From contig CAYPJU010000098.1 in NCBI GenBank assembly GCA_964411125.1, positions 1-20,409 of the forward strand: a DNA stretch of 20,409 bases, given 5' to 3'. The stretch's first letter is position 1, and each line of letters begins with the position of its first letter. This DNA is from JBFIHF01 sp964411125. Its GTDB lineage: Bacteria > Myxococcota_A > Bradymonadia > Bradymonadales > Bradymonadaceae. A program made the position numbers and the translations under genes. Of this stretch, positions 5,289 through 13,100 are shown piece by piece. The notes beneath the pieces were generated by a model that worked only from the letters and a program-made list of their open reading frames with translations, was not told the DNA's origin and did not search any database.

Positions 5289-7666
5289 GGAACTCGAACA
5301 GGAAGAGCCCGTTGTTGGTCGCTGTCGCGATGTTGGCGTCGTGCGCACAGATGTGCCCGGACACGCCCAACAACGATCCGGATCCCGATCCCGAGCCGAA
5401 GCTCGAGGTCGACGACGGGGTGTACTCGTCGGCGATGGGTGAGCCGATGAAGAAGGCGACGCCGGAGCAGCTCGAGGCTTTCGAGCGAGGTCGCGAGGTC
5501 GCGCTGAAGCGGTTCGACGTGGACACCGGGCTGGGGCCGAATTTCAACGTGACGTTCTGCGGTTCGTGCCACGAGCGCCCGGTGCTCGGGGGTAGCGCTC
5601 CACGCTATCGCGACTTCTTTCTCGTCTCGACGATCTTGAGCGACGGGTCGCGTGTCGAAGGGGGCGTCAACGGCGTGCAGGCGCAGTTCAACATCGACAA
5701 GGCGCATCCGGCGACTCGGAACCCGACCGATCCGGCCATCAATCATCAGGCTTTGCGCAACGCGATTCCATTCTTCGGGGTGGGTGCGCTCGCCGCGATC
5801 GACGAGGCGGCGATCCTGGCGAACGTGGACGAAGACGACGCTGACGGGGACGGGATCTCGGGGCGCCCGAACTACGATCGTGGATTCGTGGGTCGCTTCG
5901 GCCGCAAGGCGCAGACGGTGTCGATCGAGGGCTTCATCCGCGGCCCGCTCTTCAACCATCTCGGCGTCACGACGGTGCCTCTGAGCAACGAGCTGAAGGA
6001 GGCGCTGCCGATTCCGAGCGCTGCCGACCAGCAGGAGTTGGAGGAGCGGATGGGGATGCTGGGGTGCATCAACTGTCAGGCAGCCGCGCCGTCCGAGCCG
6101 AACTTCGACGAGGACGGGGTCCCCGATCCGGAGATGTCGGAGCAAGAATTGTTCGACCTGGTTTCGTTTTCGATGCTGCTGGGGGCGCCGAAGCCGGACG
6201 AGCCGACCGAGCAGACCGAGCGTGGGGCGGAGCTGTTCGAGGCGATCGAGTGTGCGAAGTGTCACGTGCCGGCGCTCGCGGGTCCCGACGGGCTGGTCCC
6301 GGCATACTCGGACCTTCTGCTTCACGACATGGGCGAGGAGTTGGCCGACGGAGTGGAGATGGGGCTCGCCACGGGATCGGAGTTTCGAACGCAGCCGCTG
6401 TGGGGTCTGACGGCGACCGGGCCGTATCTTCACGACGGTCGGGCTTCGACCGTCGAGCAGGCGATCGAGTTTCACGGTGGAGAAGCGGAACGATCACGTC
6501 AGGCGTATCTCGACCTGAGCCCCGATGAGAAGGCCGACGTTCTGGCGTTTCTGGAGAGCCTGGGAGGCGCATCGCAGGCTAGTCCCGGGCTTCTTCCGCC
6601 GGGGCGCCAGACGCCGGCCGTGGGGGAATTCGGAGGGCCGACACGGCGACTCGCAGGGGCGCAGGCCGAGCACTTCCGTTCTGGCGAGGCGATGTTCGAC
6701 CGCGACATCATCCAGGAGGACGGGCTCGGATTGAGCAACGGTTTCAACGGGGACAGTTGTCGAGCCTGTCACTTCGAGCCGGTGATCGGCGGTGCTGGTC
6801 CGGCGGGGCTGAACGTGACGCGGCAGGGGATCATCGACGAGTCGAGCGGAGGGTTCACGAACAGTGCTCACGGCAGCATGCTCCATCGCCACAATGCGGA
6901 CCGAACGCGGCCGATCGGGGACGCGGTCTGCAACGTGATCGAGTTCCGGCAGACGCCTCCGATGTTCGGGTTGGGGCTGGTGGACCGCATCCCGGAGGAG
7001 ACGATCCTTGCGGGGGCCGATCCCGACGACGCGGATGGGGACGGGATCAGCGGCAAGGCGCACATTCTGGCGGACGGTCGGCTCGCGCGATTCGGTTGGA
7101 AGGCGAGCATTCCGACGTTGGAGGATTTCGTGCGGGATGCGCTTTCGAACGAGCTGGGATTGACGCTGGCGGACGATCCGCAGTTCGTCGCCGGAATCTC
7201 GTCGGACGAAGACGACGTGGCGGATCCGGAATTCGGCGGCAAGGACTATGACGATCTCGTGTTCTGGTCGCGCGAGCTCGGTCCTCCTCCGCGTGGGGAG
7301 ATCGGGGCTGCGGAGCGAGCCGGCGAGACGCTGTTCGCGTCCGTGGGATGCGACGCCTGTCACACTCCGGTCATGAAGACCGAGCAGGGCGAGGACGTGG
7401 CGCTCTACAGCGACCTGCTGCTGCACGATGTCGCTCCTGCGGACTACTGGGGGATCGAAGACGGGATGGCGTCGACTCGCGAGTTTCGCACGCCGCCTCT
7501 GTGGGGCGTTCGGGTGACGGCTCCGTACATGCACGACGGCCTGGCGCCGACGATCGAGGCGGCGATCCTGCGGCACGACGCCGAGGGGCGCGCATCGCGA
7601 GAGGCGTTCGAAGCGCTCTCGGAGAGTGAGCGCGAAGAGCTCCTGGCGTTCTTGAAATCGTTGTGA
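5285..7666 (+). CDS. Tandem-fused di-heme oxidoreductase lipoprotein
   Basis: A 793-residue lipoprotein (lipobox LASC, Cys20) with an Asp/Pro linker and two copies of a di-heme oxidoreductase (DHOR, thiol-oxidoreductase-like) domain, at about 62-426 and 460-793. Copy 1 has CGSCH (92-96) and CAKCH (323-327); copy 2 has CRACH (492-496) and CDACH (689-693). Both copies contain DDADGDGISG (184-193 and 581-590), a possible calcium site, and end in the same way: EFRTQPLWGLTATGPYLHDG versus EFRTPPLWGVRVTAPYMHDG, then an acidic helix and LAFL(E/K)SL. Copy 1 has an extra degenerate CINCQ (261-265), which would not bind heme normally. Four covalent hemes are expected, with the protein anchored in the periplasm or outer membrane. 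Relatives are di-heme peroxidase-like enzymes of the MauG/CCP superfamily; the substrate is unknown. It overlaps the propeller gene and is followed by three small lipoproteins. Confidence 0.88.
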   Translation: MRNSNRKSPLLVAVAMLASCAQMCPDTPNNDPDPDPEPKLEVDDGVYSSAMGEPMKKATPEQLEAFERGREVALKRFDVDTGLGPNFNVTFCGSCHERPVLGGSAPRYRDFFLVSTILSDGSRVEGGVNGVQAQFNIDKAHPATRNPTDPAINHQALRNAIPFFGVGALAAIDEAAILANVDEDDADGDGISGRPNYDRGFVGRFGRKAQTVSIEGFIRGPLFNHLGVTTVPLSNELKEALPIPSAADQQELEERMGMLGCINCQAAAPSEPNFDEDGVPDPEMSEQELFDLVSFSMLLGAPKPDEPTEQTERGAELFEAIECAKCHVPALAGPDGLVPAYSDLLLHDMGEELADGVEMGLATGSEFRTQPLWGLTATGPYLHDGRASTVEQAIEFHGGEAERSRQAYLDLSPDEKADVLAFLESLGGASQASPGLLPPGRQTPAVGEFGGPTRRLAGAQAEHFRSGEAMFDRDIIQEDGLGLSNGFNGDSCRACHFEPVIGGAGPAGLNVTRQGIIDESSGGFTNSAHGSMLHRHNADRTRPIGDAVCNVIEFRQTPPMFGLGLVDRIPEETILAGADPDDADGDGISGKAHILADGRLARFGWKASIPTLEDFVRDALSNELGLTLADDPQFVAGISSDEDDVADPEFGGKDYDDLVFWSRELGPPPRGEIGAAERAGETLFASVGCDACHTPVMKTEQGEDVALYSDLLLHDVAPADYWGIEDGMASTREFRTPPLWGVRVTAPYMHDGLAPTIEAAILRHDAEGRASREAFEALSESEREELLAFLKSL

Positions 7667-7697
7667 TGGAGCGGGGCGACGAGCGCCGCGAGGGCAG

Positions 7698-8285
7698 GTG
7701 ACGGTCTTGAATCGATTGAATGCAAAGATGTCCGCGGGGGCGTGGGTGCTGTTGGCCTCGGGGGTGTATCTGCTTGGCTGTGGGCTGATCTTTCCCCCCG
7801 ACGAGCCGGAGCCGGTGGAGGCGGAGGGTTGCACGAACGACCACACTGCGGGTTGGGCACCCGACCCCGAAGGCGCGTGGATCGGGTTCGAATCGGTCCC
7901 GGCCGATGGCGACTGCAACGAGTTCTCCTGGGTCAGCGGAGCGCGCGGACAGGGGGCAGACGTCTTTCATTTCGAGCCGGAGTTTCACTTCGAAGAGCGC
8001 TACGAGGTGCAGGGGAATTCGGAGGTTCTGAACTGGGAGATTCGCCGCGGCGGCGTCGTGGAGATCGAGGGTGCGCGAGAGGTGTACGCCGAAGACGTGC
8101 GCCGCGACGACGATGGATTCTACGTGGCCCCGGAGATCTTTTTGCAGCCAGAGCAGCGGGGAAAGAACTTCGAGGTGGAGATGTGGATGGAGGTGCTGGA
8201 TCCCGACAGCGAAGCGGGCGGGTCGTCGAGTGAGCCGCAAGAGACGATGGAGCTTCGGGCCCGTGCGAGGATTTACATCATCTGA
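7698..8285 (+). CDS. Small Trp-rich lipoprotein, paralogue 1 of 3
   Basis: A 195-residue lipoprotein of unknown function. GTG 7698 has GAGGG just upstream; ATG 7728 is the alternative start. Lipobox LLGC ends at Cys28, followed by a short Pro/Glu linker. Two mature cysteines (Cys45 and Cys73, the latter in GDCN) could form a disulfide. The core has NWEIRRGG (Trp113), DDDGFYVAPEIFL and EVEMWMEVLD, which line up in order with the next two genes. The alternating hydrophobic pattern suggests a beta-sandwich or Ig-like fold. It lies 31 bp after the di-heme gene and shares one base with the following gene (TGATG), so co-expression is very likely. A role as partner or substrate of the di-heme enzyme is inference from position only. 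Confidence 0.75.
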   Translation: MTVLNRLNAKMSAGAWVLLASGVYLLGCGLIFPPDEPEPVEAEGCTNDHTAGWAPDPEGAWIGFESVPADGDCNEFSWVSGARGQGADVFHFEPEFHFEERYEVQGNSEVLNWEIRRGGVVEIEGAREVYAEDVRRDDDGFYVAPEIFLQPEQRGKNFEVEMWMEVLDPDSEAGGSSSEPQETMELRARARIYII

Positions 8286-8908
8286 TGCGACGAAAGAGAC
8301 GACAGACGATGATGGGGCTCGTCCTCGCGATCGGTTTCTGGGCCGGATGCGGGGTGACGGAGCCGACGTCCGACATGGGCGACGCCGAGGTTTCCGACAT
8401 GGGGACCGACGCGACGGTGGACATGAAGGTCTCGCAGGTGGAATGCCCGCCTTCGGCGTCCGACGAATTCATCCTGGGGTGGGTCGACACGGAAGGTGAG
8501 CGAAGCTTTCACCCGTTCGGGGAGGGGGACTGCAATACGATCGAGGTGCAGACCGGGATCCAGGGGGGATGGCATCTGGAGCCAGCGATTCAGGCGCCGT
8601 CCGACGCGGTGGTGCCGGACCTCGGCGGGATGATGACGTGGCGGATTTTCGACGCGGAGGGGACGCTGATCTCGAAGGAGCCGGAGTTCGAAATGTTTCG
8701 TCCTTTCTGGCAGGACCTCGGAGGTGGCTACACGTACTGGGGGGATTTCGTGATCTTTCTCGACTACCCGGAGACGAACCTCGAGCAGGAGATCGAGATC
8801 GAGCTCGAAGTGGAGTTCGACGAGATGAGTTCGCTGGAACCCCTGCTGCTTCGACAACGGGTGATCCTGCTGGACGAAGAAGTGGTCGATCCCGGGAGCC
8901 CGTTTTGA
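8285..8908 (+). CDS. Small Trp-rich lipoprotein, paralogue 2 of 3
   Basis: A 207-residue lipoprotein of unknown function with an Arg-rich start (MRRKRRQ), hydrophobic stretch and lipobox WAGC (Cys22), then an Asp/Thr/Met-rich linker (SDMGDAEVSDMGTD). Cys54 and Cys83 (GDCN) repeat the cysteine spacing of the previous gene (29 versus 28 residues). TWRIFDAEG (Trp119), GGGYTYWGDFVIFLDYPE and EIEIELEVEFDE correspond in order to blocks in both neighbours. Seven tryptophans lie in the mature part or linker-proximal region. ATG 8285 shares its first base with the previous TGA, and the stop overlaps the next TTG start. No enzyme motif is visible. Confidence 0.78.
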   Translation: MRRKRRQTMMGLVLAIGFWAGCGVTEPTSDMGDAEVSDMGTDATVDMKVSQVECPPSASDEFILGWVDTEGERSFHPFGEGDCNTIEVQTGIQGGWHLEPAIQAPSDAVVPDLGGMMTWRIFDAEGTLISKEPEFEMFRPFWQDLGGGYTYWGDFVIFLDYPETNLEQEIEIELEVEFDEMSSLEPLLLRQRVILLDEEVVDPGSPF

Positions 8909-9507
8909 GGCAGTGGATCGTCGCGGGGGCGTTCGTCGCGGGGGTGGGGTGCCACGGGGACGCGCCCGACCCGGCGGAGCCAGACGATGTGGGTGGCGAT
9001 GCGGAGTCGGCGATGGAGGACGTCGGGATGACCTCGCGGGATCTCGTCTCGTCGGACACGCGCGAGGCGCAACGCGACGCTCGAGCAGACGCTTCGGCGG
9101 CGGACGTTCTCCCCAACCCGACGGTCGTCACGGTCGAGCTTTCGCAACCCGATGGCCACGTCCTGCAGGACGGCGGCGTGGTGTATCCGACGTTCGGTCC
9201 CCAGGGGAGCTACCACGTGTCGATCGACATGGTGCTGGGTGGAGGGGTCGCAGAGACTCACCTGATCGATACGCCGGTGCGGGTGTGGATCGGGGACGCG
9301 GAAGGTCGAGAGCTCGGTTCGGGATACTGGTCGATGACGAGAGAACTGTGGATGGAGTCGGGGGAGGGGTACGCGGTGGAACTTCCGCCGCTCTTCTTGC
9401 TGGAGACTCCGACGCCGGGGCAGCGGGTCGACCTGCAGGCGCGGCTCGGTAGGGAAGACCGCCCGTTTGCGGTGGTCGAGCTGGGGCTCGAGTTCGCGTT
9501 CGAATGA
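8905..9507 (+). CDS. Small Trp-rich lipoprotein, paralogue 3 of 3
   Basis: A 200-residue lipoprotein of unknown function. I chose TTG 8905, which overlaps the previous stop (TTGA) and has GGGAG at good spacing; it places a proper signal peptide (RQWIVAGAFVAGVGC) at the N-terminus, with the lipid Cys at 16. The open frame runs back to 8569, but that part lies wholly inside the previous gene. After a long Asp/Ala linker the core reads TFGPQGSYHVSIDMV, VRVWIGDAEGRELGSGYW (Trp128) and LFLLETPTPGQRVDLQARL, parallel to GIQGGWHLEPAI, TWRIFDAEG and FVIFLDYPETNLEQEIEIELEV of the gene before. It lacks the GDCN cysteine pair. It is the most diverged of the three. Confidence 0.72.
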   Translation: MRQWIVAGAFVAGVGCHGDAPDPAEPDDVGGDAESAMEDVGMTSRDLVSSDTREAQRDARADASAADVLPNPTVVTVELSQPDGHVLQDGGVVYPTFGPQGSYHVSIDMVLGGGVAETHLIDTPVRVWIGDAEGRELGSGYWSMTRELWMESGEGYAVELPPLFLLETPTPGQRVDLQARLGREDRPFAVVELGLEFAFE

Positions 9508-10058
9508 AGCTCCGAGTTTTGGTGTTGGCGATGCTGATGGGGACCGGGTGTTCTCCGGAGCGGAGCGACGATTCGTGCGACGCGGAGCCGGACGCGCTGG
9601 GACGGGAGTGTTCGGGGGATGGCGAGTGTGGCGACTGGGCCGTGTGTGGCGAGGACGGTGGTTGCGAGACGCCGGCGGCGGTCCGGGGAGAGGGGGGAGC
9701 AGTCTTGTCGGTGACGCGAGCAGGGGAGCTGGTCGATACGTTGCGGGTCGAAGTGGCGCGTAGCGACGTCGCGCGCGCTCGGGGGCTGGGTGAACGACCT
9801 TGTATCGCGGAAGGCTGGGGGATGCTGCTGGAGTTTCCGGCCGAGGGGGATCATGTGATCCAGACACGGACGATGCGGTTCGCTCTCGATCTGGCGTTCG
9901 CGGACGAAGACGGGGTGGTTCACACGGTCTACACGGAGGTCGTAGCGGGGGGGGCGACGCTGCATTCCGGAGCATCGCCGACGAAGCGGGTGCTGGAGTC
10001 CCCGACCGGGGCGGTCGAGGTAGCGGTCGGGGACGTGCTCGTCGTGGACGGTCCCTGA
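9504..10058 (+). CDS. DUF192-family lipoprotein with Cys-rich N-terminal segment
   Basis: A 184-residue lipoprotein whose start overlaps the previous stop (ATGA). Signal peptide MKLRVLVLAMLMGTGC gives lipid Cys16. Residues 24-54 hold five cysteines in a compact pattern (ECSGDGECGDWAVCGEDGGC), like the small disulfide-rich modules common in myxobacterial lipoproteins. Residues 77-182 match the DUF192 family: VARSDVARARGLGERP, GWGMLLEFP and RTMRFALDLAFADEDG correspond to the family's R-x-x-GL-x-x-R, GMLF-x-F and MKNT-x-x-PLD-x-x-F motifs. DUF192 proteins are small beta-barrel-like domains of unknown function, usually secreted. In the family the middle motif normally has W-M-x-N-T; here it is QTRTMRFALDL, so the Asn is replaced by Arg. 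It appears to be the last gene of the lipoprotein operon. Confidence 0.8.
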   Translation: MKLRVLVLAMLMGTGCSPERSDDSCDAEPDALGRECSGDGECGDWAVCGEDGGCETPAAVRGEGGAVLSVTRAGELVDTLRVEVARSDVARARGLGERPCIAEGWGMLLEFPAEGDHVIQTRTMRFALDLAFADEDGVVHTVYTEVVAGGATLHSGASPTKRVLESPTGAVEVAVGDVLVVDGP

Positions 10059-10077
10059 GATATTCTCGGCGAATCCG

Positions 10078-10106
10078 TTGTAACGCGACGGGATCGCGCA
10101 TAGACT
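10078..10106 (+). promoter_or_regulatory. Promoter candidate for the repeat-protein gene
   Basis: TTGTAA (10078-10083) and TAGACT (10101-10106) are separated by 17 bases, each matching the sigma-70 consensus at four of six positions. A start near 10113 would leave a leader of about 35 bases before ATG 10148. The surrounding gap is clearly more A/T-rich than the coding sequence (for example 10117-10136). Confidence 0.4.
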
Positions 10107-10147
10107 TGGCCAGAAGTTTATTCAAAACCAATCTATGTGAGAGCGGG

Positions 10148-13100
10148 ATGAACCGGCACTGGTCCAGACTAGTTGCTGTCGCCGCGGTAGCTGCCCTCGT
10201 CGGATGTGGCGATTGTGGCGGCACCGGGAGCAACAACAGCAACAACGACAACAACGACGCGACGAACAACCAAACGAGCCCTGGCTCGAACAACACGACC
10301 GGGGAGTCCAACAACGGGACGACCGGCGGTGCGTCGAACAACGGCACGACGCCTGGCGAAGACGGCGATGGCGACGGCTATGACGACGACGAGGACAACT
10401 GTCCCGACGACGCGAACGCCGACCAGGCCGACACCGACGGCGACGGGCCGGGCGACGTCTGCGACAACTGCCCGGACATCGCGAACGTGGATCAGGCCGA
10501 TTCGGACGGCGACGGGATCGGTGACGCGTGTGACGACGAGAACATGGGCGACCGCGACGGGGACACGATCCTCGACGTGGGTGACAACTGCCCCGACGAC
10601 GCGAACGCCGATCAGGCGGACAGCGACGGCGACTCGTTCGGCGACGTCTGCGACAACTGCCCGAACACGGCGAACTTCGACCAGGCCGACGCCGATGGCG
10701 ACGGCACGGGTGACGCGTGTGCGGACGGCGGCGACGGCGACCGCGACATGGACGGTACGCCGGACGTGGTCGACAACTGTCCCGACATCGCAAACGCGGA
10801 CCAGGCGGACGCGGACGGCGATTTCGTCGGTGACGTGTGCGACAACTGTCCGGCGACGGCGAACTTCGATCAGGCCGACATGGACGGCAACATGATCGGG
10901 GACGAGTGCGACGATACGGACTCGGACAACGACACGGTCATCGACCGCGACGACAACTGCCCGATGACGCCGAACATGGACCAGGCGGACGCGGACGGCG
11001 ACTTCCGCGGCGACGTCTGCGACAACTGCCCGAACGTGGCGAACTTCAATCAGGTGGACACCGACGGCAACATGGTCGGGGACGCGTGTGACGTGAGCGA
11101 CAGCGACGGCGACACGATCCCCGACGCGGACGACAACTGTCCGTCCGATCCGAACACGAACCAGGGCGACGCCGACGGCGACACGATCGGCGACGTCTGC
11201 GACAACTGCAGCACGACGGCGAACGCCGACCAAGCCGACGCCGATGGCGACGGCGAAGGCGACGCCTGCGAATTCTTTGATCAGGACGGCGACGGGGTCG
11301 AAGACTCCCTCGACAACTGTGTGCGCTCGGTGAACCCGACGCAGGAAGACATCGACCGCGATGGTGTCGGCGACGTCTGCGACAACTGCCCGGTCGTGCC
11401 GAACACGACGCAGGACGATGCGGACATGGACGGAACGGGCGATGCCTGCACCGGCCCCGACGCCGACGGTGACACGTGGATCGACATGTTCGACAACTGT
11501 CCGAACGTGACGAACGCGGACCAACTCGACGTAGACGGCGACGGTATCGGCGACGTCTGCGACAACTGTCCGACCACGTCGAACGCCGACCAGGCGGACG
11601 CCGACCCGGCGACCCCCGAAGGCGACCTGTGCGAAGGGTTCTCGAGCCCGGCGCCGAGCGGTCGTACCGACTTCTGGGCCCGCTGTGCCGACGACTGCAA
11701 CCCGCAGACGACGACGTGCTACGACTCGAACAACTGCAACACGGACTGCAACGACGGCGTCGACAACGACAACGACGGACTCACCGACCAGGCCGACCCC
11801 GGCTGCCTCAGCCCGTGCGACACGAACGAAGGCGACGGGATCAGCGGTAACAATCCGACCTGCATCTCGGGCGACAACTCGTGCTTCGATACGAACCCGC
11901 GTTGCCGTACCGAGTGTCTCTTCGACGGCAACTCGGGTACCGGTAACGACATCGCCGAGTGCGAACCGCCTCCCGGCTGCGACTGCTACGGCTGCTGCGG
12001 CCAGGGTGAGTGCAACAACGGTGTCTGTGCCGGCACCGCCTGCACGACCTCGGCGGACTGCGGAGCGAACGCGAACTGCGTCGACTCGGACGGAGACAAC
12101 ACCGCCGACACCTGCGCGCCGGCGTGTACCCAGAACAACGACTGCCCGAGCGGTTCGGCCTGTACGCTCGACAGCGATGGCGTCGGCGGCGCCGACACGT
12201 GCGAGCTGCTGACCTGCACGCAGGACTCCGAGTGCGGAACGTTCCTGCTCGACGGCAGCGCCTGCAAGAAGAACCAGCAGTGCATCAACAGCGGCTGTGG
12301 GGTCTGCGTGAACCTTCAGGTCCGCGCATGCGACGAAGACGTCGACTGCTACATCGACGGCGTGGACCGCGGTGGTATCTGCGTCGGCGACCCGAACCCG
12401 GGCGACAACAACTCCGAAGGTCTGTGCGAATGCGGTCAGGCGTTCTGCGGTCAGTGCCCCGAAGAGTGCGACGGCGTCGACAACAACTGCGACGGTCAGG
12501 TCGACGAAGTCTGTACGCCGATGTGTACGCCGCTTCTGGAGATCTGCGACGGCATCGACAACGACTGCGACATGGAAGTCGACGAAGGCTGCGGCAATTG
12601 TCGTCTCGAAGTGTGCGACGGTGTCGACAACGATTGCGACAACCAGATCGACGAGGGTTGCCCGACCTGCTCGCCCTCGCCCGAGCTTTGCAACGGCGTC
12701 GACGATGACTGCGACGGCATGATCGACGAAGGGTGCCCGGCCTGTATTCCTGGCCCCGAGCTCTGCAACGGCAAGGACGACGACTGTGACGGGATCATCG
12801 ACGAAGACTGCATGATGTGTACGCCCAACCCCGAGACGTGCGACGGAATCGACAACGATTGCGACGGCGAGATCGACGAGGGTTGCCCGGCCTGCATCCC
12901 GGGTCCGGAGCTCTGCAACGGCGTCGATGACGACTGTGACGGAATCATCGACAACGACTGCAGCTCCTGCATGCCGAGTCCGGAGATGTGCAACGGCGTC
13001 GACGACGACTGCGATGGACGGATCGACGAAGGGTGCCCCGACAACATGTGCATGCCGAACCCCGAGCTCTGCGACGGGGTCGACAACGACTGTGACATGC

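Noticed and set aside
5285..7666. Frameshift fusion of two separate di-heme genes by assembly error
   Set aside because: The frame is continuous, the linker between halves is ordinary coding sequence, and only the first half has a signal peptide, so a true fusion is more likely.
5198..7918. Minus-strand frames of 425 and 474 codons opposite the di-heme gene
   Set aside because: Arg/His-rich, no domain; the plus-strand protein has four CxxCH motifs and internal duplication.
8569..8904. N-terminal extension of the third small lipoprotein back to 8569
   Set aside because: It lies entirely inside the preceding lipoprotein gene in another frame, and a signal peptide begins exactly at TTG 8905.
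10169..11524. Long minus-strand frames opposite the TSP3 repeats (also 12496-13236)
   Set aside because: They mirror the repeat DNA (periodic Val/Arg or Ser/Pro patterns) and have no start context; an artefact of repeated codons.
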